Below, piece by piece: positions 8,056-16,860 of a stretch of DNA of 64,000 bases. This DNA is from Pseudomonas putida S13.1.2. GTDB taxonomy: Bacteria; Pseudomonadota; Gammaproteobacteria; Pseudomonadales; Pseudomonadaceae. Each line of letters begins with the position of its first letter. Position 1 is the first letter of the stretch. Below the pieces are notes generated by a model. The model was given only the letters and a program-made list of their open reading frames with translations. It ran no database searches and had not been told where the DNA came from. Made by a program: the position numbers and the translations under genes. Where the stretch lies: assembly GCF_000498395.2 (NCBI RefSeq), contig NZ_CP010979.1, forward strand, positions 1,736,001 through 1,800,000, read 5' to 3'.

Positions 8056-9270
8056 TCAGCTGAGCATCCGCACCGCACTCGCCGCCTCACACGCCGTGCG
8101 CAAATCTTCCCCCGCAAGCAACCGCTGGTAATGCGCCTTCAACGCCTGCTCCCACCCCGCCACTTCTTCCAGTAGCTGCTCGGCCTGCTCCCGCGTCAGG
8201 GCAAAGTGAGCGTGGTGACTGAGCAGGTTTGCGCGGCTGATCTGGCGGCCTTCACGGCCAACAGCCATGGCCAAGGTTTGGGCCGGCCCTTCTTCGAGCA
8301 TCGGCAGTACGTCGTACATCGGTGACAGACGCCACCCGCCGGCCACCCAGATCACCGCATGGTTGCGTGGATGGTCGTCAGAGTTCCCCACCAGGGCGTT
8401 GTAGCACATGCGCTTGAACAGCTCCTGCAGATCAGCGTCGGGCACACCCCGCCGGCGCATTTCATCGGCTACCGCGGCGTAGCGCCAATCCCGATGGTGT
8501 GCGCCGTTCCATTCCGAGTCCAGCAGGGTCAATGCGCTGAGCATGGGAATGCGCCGGGCGCCCTGCGCAATCGGCGTGCGGTCGAAGCGCTCGATCAGCA
8601 AGGTTGAAGGGTTTTCGGCATGCAGCGCGGTTTTTGCCACGTTCAAGCCCTGCCCTGCTGCAAAGGTCATGCAGGCATATTCGATCGAGGGCAGGTCGTA
8701 GTGGTCGTAGCGATCACGGGGCTTGGCCAGAATCAGCATGCCGTTGTCCTGCAGCGTACGTTTTGGGCGCGCGCCGCCCAGGGCGGAACGCTGCTGGCGT
8801 ACGTTGAGGGTTGCCACCGACTCGGCGTCGAGCTGGCCGTCGTACACCGCTTCGCACGCGGCGACGAATTTCGCCAGGCCTTTCAAGGTGGGTACCGCAC
8901 CATCGCCCAGGCCAGGTGCGGGCGTGGTTGCGCCGCCGGCCATCAGGTTGCCGACGCGGTCGTTGTTCGGTGACTTGAGCAAGAAATCGAGGGTGCCCAG
9001 TTCCTGGCCGTACGCCCGATGCAGCAGCCGCTCACCCCAGCCATCAGGCATGGCGTCATTGATGAAGCCGGGTATGCCGCGATTCTTGGCGATCCCCGTA
9101 TAGGGCTCGGCACGCAGGGGGTAATTGATCGGGTCGGGTACCCAGCCACCTCGCGCCACATGGTCAGGCGCATAGAGGAACTCACCGACCTTGCCTTTTA
9201 GGGTCAGCCGGCCAAGGGTGATGACCTCAGCCGTCTCGGGGTGCTCCATATAGATGTAGGCACGGGACAT
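8056..9270 (-). CDS. hipA: HipA-family toxin kinase
   Basis: A 404-residue member of the HipA serine/threonine kinase family (type II toxin-antitoxin). The N-terminal coupling domain precedes a kinase-like C-terminal half with LLIERFDR and the catalytic motif MCYNALVGNSDDHPRNH, so catalytic Asn and Asp are intact. E. coli HipA phosphorylates glutamyl-tRNA synthetase and induces persistence; other members target other synthetases, so the target here is unknown. Its ATG shares one base with the stop codon of the antitoxin gene upstream. The pair sits between the iron-signalling operon and an antiporter gene, a typical site for a small accessory module. Confidence 0.88.
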   Translation of the reverse strand: MSRAYIYMEHPETAEVITLGRLTLKGKVGEFLYAPDHVARGGWVPDPINYPLRAEPYTGIAKNRGIPGFINDAMPDGWGERLLHRAYGQELGTLDFLLKSPNNDRVGNLMAGGATTPAPGLGDGAVPTLKGLAKFVAACEAVYDGQLDAESVATLNVRQQRSALGGARPKRTLQDNGMLILAKPRDRYDHYDLPSIEYACMTFAAGQGLNVAKTALHAENPSTLLIERFDRTPIAQGARRIPMLSALTLLDSEWNGAHHRDWRYAAVADEMRRRGVPDADLQELFKRMCYNALVGNSDDHPRNHAVIWVAGGWRLSPMYDVLPMLEEGPAQTLAMAVGREGRQISRANLLSHHAHFALTREQAEQLLEEVAGWEQALKAHYQRLLAGEDLRTACEAASAVRMLS

Positions 9271-9614
9271 CAGAATTCCTCGGGCTTGGGTTTTGCCAGC
9301 CGCACGCGGCGGGATGCGAGGCGCTGGTGGGCATCGTCGTCCTCACTGAAACGGGTGATCTGGGAGGTTTTTTCAATGCCTTCCAGCGAGGCGAAGACCG
9401 TGTCGCTGATACCCAGGCGCCATAACACCAGCATGAAGGAACGCAGGTCCACGCGCGCGGAGCCGCCTTCGATCTTGCGAAGGTTATGCGCGGAGACGCC
9501 GATTGCTACCGTGAGGTCTGTTTGGCGTAAACCGAGCGACAAACGCTTTGCCTTGACCAGAAGCCCTATTTTACTGAGGGTATCGGCGCAGGCGACGGGA
9601 AAAAAGTCATCCAT
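9270..9614 (-). CDS. hipB: HipB-like antitoxin, XRE-type helix-turn-helix
   Basis: A 114-residue protein with a Cro/C1-type helix-turn-helix at about residues 15-65 (LRQTDLTVAIGVSAHNLRKIE) and a basic tail. It would neutralise the adjacent HipA and repress the operon. I prefer ATG 9614, which has a GGTGG sequence at suitable spacing, over ATG 9629, which has none. The antitoxin-first order with a one-base overlap matches hipBA operons. The tail ends KPKPEEF, longer than a minimal HipB. A perfect inverted repeat 25 bases upstream is a candidate operator. Confidence 0.82.
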   Translation of the reverse strand: MDDFFPVACADTLSKIGLLVKAKRLSLGLRQTDLTVAIGVSAHNLRKIEGGSARVDLRSFMLVLWRLGISDTVFASLEGIEKTSQITRFSEDDDAHQRLASRRVRLAKPKPEEF

Positions 9615-9638
9615 AAAGGCCACCAGCATTAATATTAG

Positions 9639-9662
9639 GTGCTATAAGGCAAACCATAGCAC
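9639..9662. promoter_or_regulatory. Candidate HipB operator
   Basis: A perfect inverted repeat GTGCTAT-N10-ATAGCAC lies in the AT-rich spacer directly upstream of hipBA. The layout resembles the E. coli hip operator (TATCC-N8-GGATA), with different half-sites. Confidence 0.5.
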
Positions 9663-9741
9663 GCTTTAAGATTTATTACGATAAACATAAAACTCACAAA
9701 TATAAACCTTAAGCCACATAAACATCGTTAGGGTTAACCTT

Positions 9742-10008
9742 ATGTGTGGGTTGTTACTTGGTGGTTACCCGTGGGCGCGATGCGGGCAGGCCAGAAACCC
9801 GACTACGCTGGCAGCAGAGAACCTGCGCCTGGTGGTCAAGGAAACACGCCATGCGTACAGCGTGCGCTTTCTGCGCAGTGCCGCCGGCTATCAGGCGGCG
9901 GCCACCTGGGTGTTCATGCTTCTGGCCAAGGGCGCGCGAGGTGTGCGGCCCTGCCAAGCCAGAACATCCGCAGCAAGCCAGCAAGCCTTGAAAGGGAGTT
10001 TGCGATGA
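9742..10008 (+). CDS. Possible small coupled ORF upstream of the antiporter
   Basis: An 88-codon frame whose stop overlaps the antiporter start as ATGA, the usual sign of translational coupling. The inferred middle part (RSAAGYQAAATWVFMLLAKGA) is hydrophobic enough for one membrane helix. I recognise no family. The start is doubtful: the first ATG lies at the edge of the AT-rich hipBA control region. It may be a real small membrane protein, a remnant or chance. Confidence 0.3.
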   Translation: MCGLLLGGYPWARCGQARNPTTLAAENLRLVVKETRHAYSVRFLRSAAGYQAAATWVFMLLAKGARGVRPCQARTSAASQQALKGSLR

Positions 10009-11318
10009 CGGATTCAAGCAAGAAGATGAGCCTGATGGGGCTTACCACGCTGGTGACGGTCAACATGATGGGGTCGGGCATCATCATGCTGCCGACCAAC
10101 ATGGCGCAACTGGGCGCGGTGTCACTGTTGTCATGGGCCTTTACCGCGATCGGTTCGATGGCCATTGCCTACTGTTTTGCCCAGTGCGGGATCTTCTGCA
10201 CGCGCTCTGGCGGCTTGTCGGCCTATACCGAAGAAGCTCACGCCAAATCAGGCTTCTTTCTCTGCTCCTACCTGTATTTTCTTTCACTGGCGATCGCCAA
10301 CGTGGCGGTGGCGATCTCCGCAGTGGGTTACATGACTGCATTCGTGCCCTGGCTGGGTACCGGTGCCCTGCCGCTCTTCGCCGGCACCGTGGGGCTGATC
10401 TGGCTGACCATCGTCGCCAACTTTGGCGGCCCGAACATCACGGGCAAGATCGGCGCGATCACGGTCTGGGGTGTGATCATTCCCGTTGCGGGGTTGAGCA
10501 TCATCGGCTGGTTCTGGTTTAACCCCGACCTGCTCCAGGCCGCCTGGAACCCCAACGCGTTGCCGCTTTCCGAAGCCATCGGCAAGGCCATACCGCTGAC
10601 CCTGTGGGCCTTTCTCGGCATGGAGTCGGCAGCCCAGGCGTCTGATGCGGTCGAGAACCCCAAGCGCGACGTGCCGCTGGCGTGCCTGTTCGGCACCCTG
10701 GGGGCGGCGGTGGTCTACGTGCTTTCGACCACGGTTATCCAGGGCATCATCCCCAACCCGGAGCTGGCCAGCGCGTCAGCGCCGTTCGCCTTGGTCTACG
10801 CGAAGATGTTCAGCCCGCTGGTGGGTAATATTGTCATGGCCTTGGCAGTCATGGCCTGTATTGGCTCACTGTTAGGCTGGCAGTTCACCCTGGCTCAGAC
10901 CGCCAAGATGACCGCCGACCAGAACCTTTTTCTCAAGCTGTTTGGCAAGCTCAACAGGTTTGGGGCGCCGGTCATCGGCATGATCGTCTGCGGCCTGTTG
11001 CAGACTGCAATGGCCGTGTCGACCATTTCACCCAATGCCAGTGCACAGTTCAGCAAGCTGGTGAACCTGGCCGCTGTGACCAACCTGATCCCCTATGTGA
11101 CAGCGCTGACCGGGCTATTGGTGATCATGTACAAGGCGCAAGTGTCACCGGCAGTGTACTCGCGCAATTTGATCGTGCTGCTGATTGCGGTGGGCTATTC
11201 GTTGTATGCCTTGTATGCGTGCGGCATGGAAGCATTGTTTGGTGGGTTGCTGGTGCTTGCCTTTGGTTATCTGCTGTACGGGTTTCTCGCCAAGCGGTTT
11301 GTCTACTCGCCGGGGTAA
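10005..11318 (+). CDS. PotE-like amino acid/polyamine antiporter (APC superfamily)
   Basis: A 437-residue inner-membrane protein with about 12 predicted helices. The N-terminal GSGIIMLPTNMA motif is the APC substrate-binding glycine stretch, and the GWQFTLAQ and TISPNASAQFSKLVNLA segments closely recall PotE/CadB antiporters (putrescine-ornithine or cadaverine-lysine exchange). ATG 10005 has an AAGGGAG ribosome site. Such antiporters are often paired with a decarboxylase, but none is present here, so the substrate is open. It ends 36 bases before the convergent paaX. Confidence 0.85.
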   Translation: MTDSSKKMSLMGLTTLVTVNMMGSGIIMLPTNMAQLGAVSLLSWAFTAIGSMAIAYCFAQCGIFCTRSGGLSAYTEEAHAKSGFFLCSYLYFLSLAIANVAVAISAVGYMTAFVPWLGTGALPLFAGTVGLIWLTIVANFGGPNITGKIGAITVWGVIIPVAGLSIIGWFWFNPDLLQAAWNPNALPLSEAIGKAIPLTLWAFLGMESAAQASDAVENPKRDVPLACLFGTLGAAVVYVLSTTVIQGIIPNPELASASAPFALVYAKMFSPLVGNIVMALAVMACIGSLLGWQFTLAQTAKMTADQNLFLKLFGKLNRFGAPVIGMIVCGLLQTAMAVSTISPNASAQFSKLVNLAAVTNLIPYVTALTGLLVIMYKAQVSPAVYSRNLIVLLIAVGYSLYALYACGMEALFGGLLVLAFGYLLYGFLAKRFVYSPG

Positions 11319-11354
11319 TGGCGGCTTTGCCGACGTGTTTTGATATCGCCGGCT

Positions 11355-12278
11355 TCAGCCCAAACCACCAAACCGCTTGTAGAAGCTCTCGTTGACATCC
11401 GGCAGCGGCCCATCCGCCGTCTCCAGCGCGGTCCCCAGCCACGCTTCCGCCTTGTCCCACACCAGCCGATAGAGGTTACGGCACAACTGGCGAGCAGCCC
11501 TGCCTTCCCAGTCCCCAGGCAGCAGCTCATCCGGCAACTGCGGGTCACGCAGCAGCAGCCGGCGGTACTCGTGGATCAACAAGGTCCGCGCCAGGAAGCA
11601 GTCCTGGGCATCGAGCTCCTTCTGCTCCTTGAGCGCCTGCCACAGCGGCCGGAACAAGCGGATGAATTCGCTGTAGTGCTCGCCCAGTTCCTCGATCCGC
11701 CAGCTCTCCCGCACCTGGGCGCGCATGGCCTTGGAGGCCAGTACTTCCTGGGTGTGGGTTTCGAAGACGATGCTGTCGTCAGTGGCGTCCAGCTCGCGCA
11801 AGGTGGTCGCCAGGTCGGCACGATCAGCGCGCGGGCAGCCGAGTACGTTCGGGGCGATGGCGCCGTAGCCCTGCCACTCCAGTTCTTCGCGCACGGCCTT
11901 GCGCTTGCTGGCCTCCAGCTGCGACAGCAACACCAGCGTCCAGGCGCCGTCCCAGGCTGGCAGGCTCGCACTGTAAACGCGCTTGAAGGCTTTTTCGAAA
12001 CGGCGCCGGCCCGTGCCGGTGAGGCTGTAATAGCTGCGCCGGCCGACTTTTTCGGCGGTCAGCCAGCCTTCCTTGGTCAGGCGAAAGATCGACGTGCGGA
12101 TCAACCGCTCGTTGATACCTATCGGCTCCAGCAGGTTGATCAGGCTACCCAGCCAGACGGTCCCGCCGTGGGGCTCGATGGCATCGCCGTACAAGGTGAT
12201 GATCAGGGAGCTGGCGCGGATTGGCGTCTGCTCCTGAAAGCGAGTGATCAGGTTGTTCAGTGGGGCAAGATTGCTCAT
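11355..12278 (-). CDS. paaX: PaaX, transcriptional repressor of the phenylacetate catabolon
   Basis: A 307-residue PaaX-family repressor, the standard length. A winged-helix DNA-binding part at about residues 20-95 includes RTSIFRLTKEGWL and GRRSYYSLT. It is followed by the PaaX central and C-terminal domains that bind phenylacetyl-CoA. In E. coli and pseudomonads this ligand releases PaaX from paa promoters. It is second in a two-gene unit behind paaY, 77 bases away, and divergent from paaFGHIJK. TGTATC-type repeats in the control regions of both paa operons are its probable operators. I chose ATG 12278; a longer frame upstream would overlap paaY. Confidence 0.95.
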   Translation of the reverse strand: MSNLAPLNNLITRFQEQTPIRASSLIITLYGDAIEPHGGTVWLGSLINLLEPIGINERLIRTSIFRLTKEGWLTAEKVGRRSYYSLTGTGRRRFEKAFKRVYSASLPAWDGAWTLVLLSQLEASKRKAVREELEWQGYGAIAPNVLGCPRADRADLATTLRELDATDDSIVFETHTQEVLASKAMRAQVRESWRIEELGEHYSEFIRLFRPLWQALKEQKELDAQDCFLARTLLIHEYRRLLLRDPQLPDELLPGDWEGRAARQLCRNLYRLVWDKAEAWLGTALETADGPLPDVNESFYKRFGGLG

Positions 12279-12355
12279 GGGCGAACTGTGCGCGGATAAA
12301 GCACCGACTATACCTGTGCGGCGGGCCGCCTGACCATTGCGTGACGCTACCAGGC

Positions 12356-12955
12356 TCATGCCGTTGCCTGGCCTTTGGGTCTGACACCGGTGTCTTGCAT
12401 GCGCGGCCGCTCCGGTTCGGCTTCGGCCAATGGCGGGCATTCGACCATGCTGTTCATGCAGCGCTGCGCCAGGTGCTGATACTCCGCAGTACCGCGCTGC
12501 TTCCAGGCCAACTCCTGTTCGCTGAGGGGCCGTTTGACCTGGGCCGGCGACCCCATCACCAGGCTTTGCGCTTCACATGCGAAGCCGGCTTTGACGAACG
12601 CGGTCGCCGCGACGATGCAGCGTGGCGCGATATGGGCGCCATCCATCACCACTGCGTTCATGCCGATCAATGCGTCCTCCCCCACTTTGCAGCCGTGCAA
12701 CACCGCGCCATGCCCGACATGCCCGTTGCGTTCTACTAGCGTGTCGCCACCCGGAAATCCGTGCATCACGCAGGTGTCCTGCAGGTTGGCGCCCTCCTCC
12801 AGCACAATGCGGCCGAAATCGCCCCTGAGCGATGCCAAGGGGCCTATGTAGCAACGCGGGCCGACGATGACGTCACCGATCAGTACTGCACTTGGGTGCA
12901 CGTAGGCAGTCGGGTGAACCACAGGCGTCAGGCCGTCCAGTCGATAGCAAGGCAT
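12356..12955 (-). CDS. paaY: PaaY, left-handed beta-helix thioesterase of phenylacetate metabolism
   Basis: A 199-residue hexapeptide-repeat protein of the gamma-carbonic-anhydrase/acetyltransferase fold. Repeats run from about residue 12 to 140, with metal-site type histidines in MHGFPGG and NGHVGHGA. PaaY hydrolyses dead-end CoA thioesters formed when the ring-opening steps of phenylacetate breakdown misfire. ATG 12955 starts the canonical MPCYRLDGL. It leads the paaYX unit and reads away from paaF across a shared control region. Confidence 0.93.
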   Translation of the reverse strand: MPCYRLDGLTPVVHPTAYVHPSAVLIGDVIVGPRCYIGPLASLRGDFGRIVLEEGANLQDTCVMHGFPGGDTLVERNGHVGHGAVLHGCKVGEDALIGMNAVVMDGAHIAPRCIVAATAFVKAGFACEAQSLVMGSPAQVKRPLSEQELAWKQRGTAEYQHLAQRCMNSMVECPPLAEAEPERPRMQDTGVRPKGQATA

Positions 12956-13307
12956 GAAAGCTCCGGAAATGATTTGAAATGGCAATCGATCTTGTATCAC
13001 AAGAATGAGCGCCGTCAATCTATCTTGCCGTGTATCACATTCCCCTCGGTATAGATTCGAAGCAGAACCTCAATGGGATCCAGCAAAATCAGGCTAAAAG
13101 CAGCTTTAATCGTCACAAATCGTTCTCGGGATGTAGCGCCAGGCCCCTGATAAGAGATACGGCAAAACATTTTCACTATTGCTTTTGTGTATCGCGTAAT
13201 GCATATACTGACCTCACCTGGTCGTGATCCAGCGTCACGCCCCTGCAAACAATTCCAAGAAATGCCGGCCCCACGATGTGCCGTGCGTGCAGCCAGAGGA
13301 ACCCGAC
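12956..13307. promoter_or_regulatory. Divergent paaY/paaF control region with PaaX-type motifs
   Basis: A 352-base gene-free region between the divergent paaY and paaF starts. It carries three copies of a TGTATC-type motif: TTGTATCACAA at 12992-13002, GTGTATCACA at 13030-13039 and TTTTGTGTATCGCGTAA at 13183-13199. The third lies just upstream of a -10-like TATACT (13204-13209), where a bound repressor would block polymerase. The same motif recurs three times before paaA. PaaX as the binder is inference from the context. Confidence 0.6.
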
Positions 13308-14081
13308 ATGCCGCGATATCTCGATGTGCAGGCGCCGGAACACGGCGTTCAGCTCATTACCCTGCAACGGCCCGAGGCACTGAACGCCCTGTGCACCGAG
13401 TTACTGGCAGAACTGGCCACTGCGCTGGATGCAGCCGCCCAGGATGACCAGACCGGCGCTGTGGTGGTCACCGGCAGCCGCAAGGCATTCGCCGCAGGCG
13501 CTGACATCCGCGAAATGGCCGAGCGCGACCTGGTCGGCATCCTCAACGACCCTCGAGTAGCCCACTGGCAACGCATCGCCGCCTTTGCCAAGCCGCTGAT
13601 TGCTGCAGTCAACGGCTACGCCCTGGGTGGCGGTTGCGAATTGGTGATGTGTGCCGACATCGTCATCGCCGGTACCGACGCCCGCTTCGGCCAGCCGGAG
13701 ATCAACCTCGGCATCATCCCCGGTGCCGGCGGTACCCAGCGCCTGTTGCGTGCCGTCGGCAAACCGCTGGCCATGCAGATGGTGCTGACGGGCGAAGCCA
13801 TCACTGCCCGTCACGCCCAGCAGGCCGGCCTGGTCAGCGAAGTAACCCAGCCCGAATTCACCGTAGAACGCGCCATGCGGATCGCCCGCAGCATCGCCGC
13901 CAAGGCGCCGCTGGCAGTGCGCCTGGCAAAAGAGGCGCTGCTCAAGGCCGGTGATACCGACCTGGCCAGTGGCCTGCGCTTCGAGCGCCATGCATTCACC
14001 CTGCTGGCCGGCACGTCAGACCGTGACGAAGGCATTCGCGCCTTCCAGGAAAAGCGCCAGGCCCGCTTCCAAGGCCGCTGA
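13308..14081 (+). CDS. paaF: PaaF, 2,3-dehydroadipyl-CoA hydratase
   Basis: A 257-residue crotonase-fold enoyl-CoA hydratase. It hydrates 2,3-didehydroadipyl-CoA to 3-hydroxyadipyl-CoA in the lower, beta-oxidation part of the pathway. The oxyanion-hole segments FAAGADI (about residue 64) and YALGGGCEL (about 105) are present, as are the two catalytic glutamates around GCEL and [11 protein letters not shown] 13308 follows an AGAGGAA ribosome site. It is the first gene of the paaFGHIJK operon and is followed by paaG after 34 bases. Confidence 0.95.
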   Translation: MPRYLDVQAPEHGVQLITLQRPEALNALCTELLAELATALDAAAQDDQTGAVVVTGSRKAFAAGADIREMAERDLVGILNDPRVAHWQRIAAFAKPLIAAVNGYALGGGCELVMCADIVIAGTDARFGQPEINLGIIPGAGGTQRLLRAVGKPLAMQMVLTGEAITARHAQQAGLVSEVTQPEFTVERAMRIARSIAAKAPLAVRLAKEALLKAGDTDLASGLRFERHAFTLLAGTSDRDEGIRAFQEKRQARFQGR

Positions 14082-14115
14082 TCACCTACCCCTCGACCGA
14101 CGGAGCGAGTCTGTC

Positions 14116-14907
14116 ATGACTTTCCAGCACATCCTGTTTTCCATCGAGGACGGCGTCGCCCTCCTTTCTTTGAATCGCCCCGAGCAGCTGAACAGCTTCA
14201 ACACCGCCATGCATCTGGAAGTGCGCGAAGCACTCAAGCAGGTTCGCCAGAGCAGTGAGGCGCGGGTGTTGCTGCTGACGGCCGAGGGCCGCGGCTTTTG
14301 CGCCGGCCAGGATCTGTCCGACCGTAACGTCGCCCCAGGCGCCGAGGTGCCAGACCTGGGCGAATCGATCGACAAGTTCTACAACCCGTTGGTGCGCACC
14401 CTGCGCGACCTGCCGCTGGCGGTGATCTGTGCGGTAAACGGTGTGGCCGCCGGCGCCGGTGCCAACATCCCGCTGGCCTGCGACCTGGTGCTGGCCGCCC
14501 GATCGGCCAGCTTCATCCAGGCATTTTGCAAGATCGGCCTGGTGCCGGACTCTGGTGGTACCTGGTTGCTGCCGCGCCTGGTCGGCATGGCGCGGGCTAA
14601 AGCACTGGCCATGCTGGGCGAGCGCCTTGGCGCCGAACAAGCCCAGCAATGGGGGCTGATCCATCGCGTGGTAGACGATGCTGCACTGCGTGACGAAGCC
14701 CTCACCATCGCCCGCCAGCTCGCCACCCAGCCCACCTACGGACTGGCCCTGATCAAGCGCAGCCTCAATGCCAGTTTCGACAACGGCTTCGATGAACAGC
14801 TGGAACTTGAGCGCGACCTGCAACGCCTGGCCGGGCGCAGCGAAGACTACCGTGAAGGCGTGAGCGCCTTCATGAACAAGCGCACACCCGCTTTCAAGGG
14901 GCGCTGA
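14116..14907 (+). CDS. paaG: PaaG, 1,2-epoxyphenylacetyl-CoA isomerase
   Basis: A 263-residue crotonase-fold enzyme that converts ring-1,2-epoxyphenylacetyl-CoA to the seven-membered oxepin-CoA. PaaG also shifts the double bond later in the pathway. Motifs are FCAGQDLSDR (about residue 64) and GVAAGAGANIPLACDL (about 110); the latter has no catalytic Glu at the hydratase position, as expected for an isomerase. An aspartate in GLVPDSGGTW fits the known catalytic Asp. Similarity to PaaF is clear but functionally distinct. Its stop is 2 bases before the paaH ATG. Confidence 0.95.
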   Translation: MTFQHILFSIEDGVALLSLNRPEQLNSFNTAMHLEVREALKQVRQSSEARVLLLTAEGRGFCAGQDLSDRNVAPGAEVPDLGESIDKFYNPLVRTLRDLPLAVICAVNGVAAGAGANIPLACDLVLAARSASFIQAFCKIGLVPDSGGTWLLPRLVGMARAKALAMLGERLGAEQAQQWGLIHRVVDDAALRDEALTIARQLATQPTYGLALIKRSLNASFDNGFDEQLELERDLQRLAGRSEDYREGVSAFMNKRTPAFKGR

Positions 14908-14909
14908 AC

Positions 14910-16427
14910 ATGGCCGCACTCGCAAGCAACGTGCAAGTAGCGGTGATCGGTGCCGGCGCCATGGGGGCCGGCATCGCCCAGGTCGCGGCGCAGGCCGGTC
15001 ACCCGGTGAAGCTCTACGACAACCGCCCGGGGGCTGCCGCCCAGGCAGTGGCCGGTATTGAACGGCAACTCGCCCGGCTCGTGGAAAAAGGCAAGCTGCT
15101 GACCGCAGAGCGCGAAATGATCAGCCTTCGGCTATGCCCGGTCGACACGCTCGAAGCATTGGCTGATGCCGGCCTGGTGATCGAGGCTATCGTCGAGAAC
15201 CTGCAGGTCAAGCAGGCGCTGTTCAGTCAGCTCGAAGCCCTGTGCACGGCTGATTGCATCATCGCCAGCAACACTTCGTCGCTGTCCATCACCAGCCTTG
15301 CTGCCGGCCTTGTACGCCCGCAGCAAGTGGTGGGCATGCACTTCTTCAACCCGGCACCGCTGATGGCGCTGGTCGAGGTGGTGTCGGGCCTGGCAACCGA
15401 ACCGGCCGTGGCCGCGTGTATCTACGATACCGCCCAGGCCTGGGGCAAACAGCCGGTGCACACGCGTTCGACACCGGGCTTTATTGTCAACCGTGTGGCG
15501 CGGCCTTTTTACGCCGAAAGCTTGCGCCTGCTGCAGGAGGGAGCCGCCGATTGCGCCAGCCTCGATGCGCTGCTCCGTGATGCGGGTGGCTTCCGCATGG
15601 GGGCGTTCGAGCTTTCCGACCTGATCGGCCACGACGTCAACTACGCCGTTACCTGCTCGGTGTTCGACGCATTCTATGGGGATTTCCGCTTCCAGCCTTC
15701 ACTGGTGCAAAAAGAGCTGGTGGATGCCGGCCGCCTCGGCCGCAAGAGTGGCCAAGGCTTCTATAGCTACGCCGAAGGCGCGCAGCGCCCTGGGCCGGCC
15801 GAACTGCACAGCCCCGCCAGCGCCGAAGCCTGTGTTATCGAGGGGCATCTGGGTGTGCTGCAGCCACTGGCCGAACGCCTGCGCCGTAATGGGATTGCCG
15901 TCACTCAGCGCGCCGGCAGCGGCGTGATCCAGGTCGGTGATGCCACCCTGGCACTGTCCGATGGCCGCCTCGCCAGCCAGCGCGCCCGTGAAGATGGCCT
16001 GCGCAACCTGGTGCTGCTCGATCTTGCGCTGGACTACAGCACCGCCTCGCGTATTGCCATCAGCTGGTCGGCCGATACCACCGAAACCGCTCGCGACCAG
16101 GCGGTGGCCCTGCTGCAGCGGGCTGGCCTCAAGGTGACTGCGGTCGCCGACCTGCCCGGCCTGGTAGTGCTGCGCACCGTGGCAATGCTCGCCAACGAGG
16201 CCGCCGATGCCGTGTTGCAGGGCGTCGGCAGCGCCGCTGACATCGACCTGGCCATGCGCGCCGGTGTCAATTACCCCTGTGGCCCGCTGGCCTGGGCTAC
16301 GAACATCGGCATTACCCACACATTGCGCGTGCTCGACAACCTGCAGCGCAGCTACGGCGAGAGCCGCTACCGCCCTTCTCTGCTGTTACGTCGTTGTGAG
16401 GCCAAAGGAGGCACCCTGCATGACTGA
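14910..16427 (+). CDS. paaH: PaaH, 3-hydroxyadipyl-CoA dehydrogenase
   Basis: A 505-residue NAD-dependent 3-hydroxyacyl-CoA dehydrogenase that oxidises 3-hydroxyadipyl-CoA to 3-oxoadipyl-CoA. The Rossmann motif GAGAMGAGIAQV is at about residue 11. The catalytic region has ASNTSSLSIT and MHFFNPAPLM, and a C-terminal helical domain is duplicated (about residues 190-285 and 410-500). The second copy explains the length relative to about 290-residue single-domain enzymes and is normal for PaaH. Its last 8 bases overlap the start of paaI. Confidence 0.95.
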   Translation: MAALASNVQVAVIGAGAMGAGIAQVAAQAGHPVKLYDNRPGAAAQAVAGIERQLARLVEKGKLLTAEREMISLRLCPVDTLEALADAGLVIEAIVENLQVKQALFSQLEALCTADCIIASNTSSLSITSLAAGLVRPQQVVGMHFFNPAPLMALVEVVSGLATEPAVAACIYDTAQAWGKQPVHTRSTPGFIVNRVARPFYAESLRLLQEGAADCASLDALLRDAGGFRMGAFELSDLIGHDVNYAVTCSVFDAFYGDFRFQPSLVQKELVDAGRLGRKSGQGFYSYAEGAQRPGPAELHSPASAEACVIEGHLGVLQPLAERLRRNGIAVTQRAGSGVIQVGDATLALSDGRLASQRAREDGLRNLVLLDLALDYSTASRIAISWSADTTETARDQAVALLQRAGLKVTAVADLPGLVVLRTVAMLANEAADAVLQGVGSAADIDLAMRAGVNYPCGPLAWATNIGITHTLRVLDNLQRSYGESRYRPSLLLRRCEAKGGTLHD

Positions 16428-16860
16428 ACTCGAACTGGCACAAGCCTGTGCCGATGCCATGTATGCCCGCGACCCGGCCACTCAGGGCCTGGGCATCAGC
16501 CTGTTGGATGCCGGCCCGGGCCGGGCAAGCCTGCGCATGCCGGTGCGCGCCGACATGATCCAGGGCCATGGCACCTGCCATGGCGGCTTCCTGTTCGCCC
16601 TGGCCGATTCGGCTTTTGCCTTCGCTTGTAATAGCTACGACCAGGCCACCGTGGCACTGGGCTGCAGCATCGACTACCTGGCCCCGGCGCTGCGCGATGA
16701 CGTGCTCACCGCCGACGCCAGCGAGGTCAGCCGCAAAGGCCGCACCGGCCTGTACGACGTGCGCATCCACAACCAGCGCGGTGAGCTGGTGGCGATGTTC
16801 CATGGCAAATCCTACAAAGTGCGCGGCACCGTGCTGGCGCAGGAGACGCAAGATGACTGA
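16420..16860 (+). CDS. paaI: PaaI, hydroxyphenylacetyl-CoA thioesterase
   Basis: A 146-residue hotdog-fold thioesterase. PaaI hydrolyses ring-hydroxylated or epoxy-derived CoA thioesters and so frees CoA trapped in side products. The family motif [20 protein letters not shown] (about residues 49-68) contains the conserved HGG and the acidic catalytic residue in ALADSA. It overlaps paaH by 8 bases at its start and paaJ by 8 bases at its end, so the three genes are translationally linked. Confidence 0.94.
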   Translation: MTELELAQACADAMYARDPATQGLGISLLDAGPGRASLRMPVRADMIQGHGTCHGGFLFALADSAFAFACNSYDQATVALGCSIDYLAPALRDDVLTADASEVSRKGRTGLYDVRIHNQRGELVAMFHGKSYKVRGTVLAQETQDD

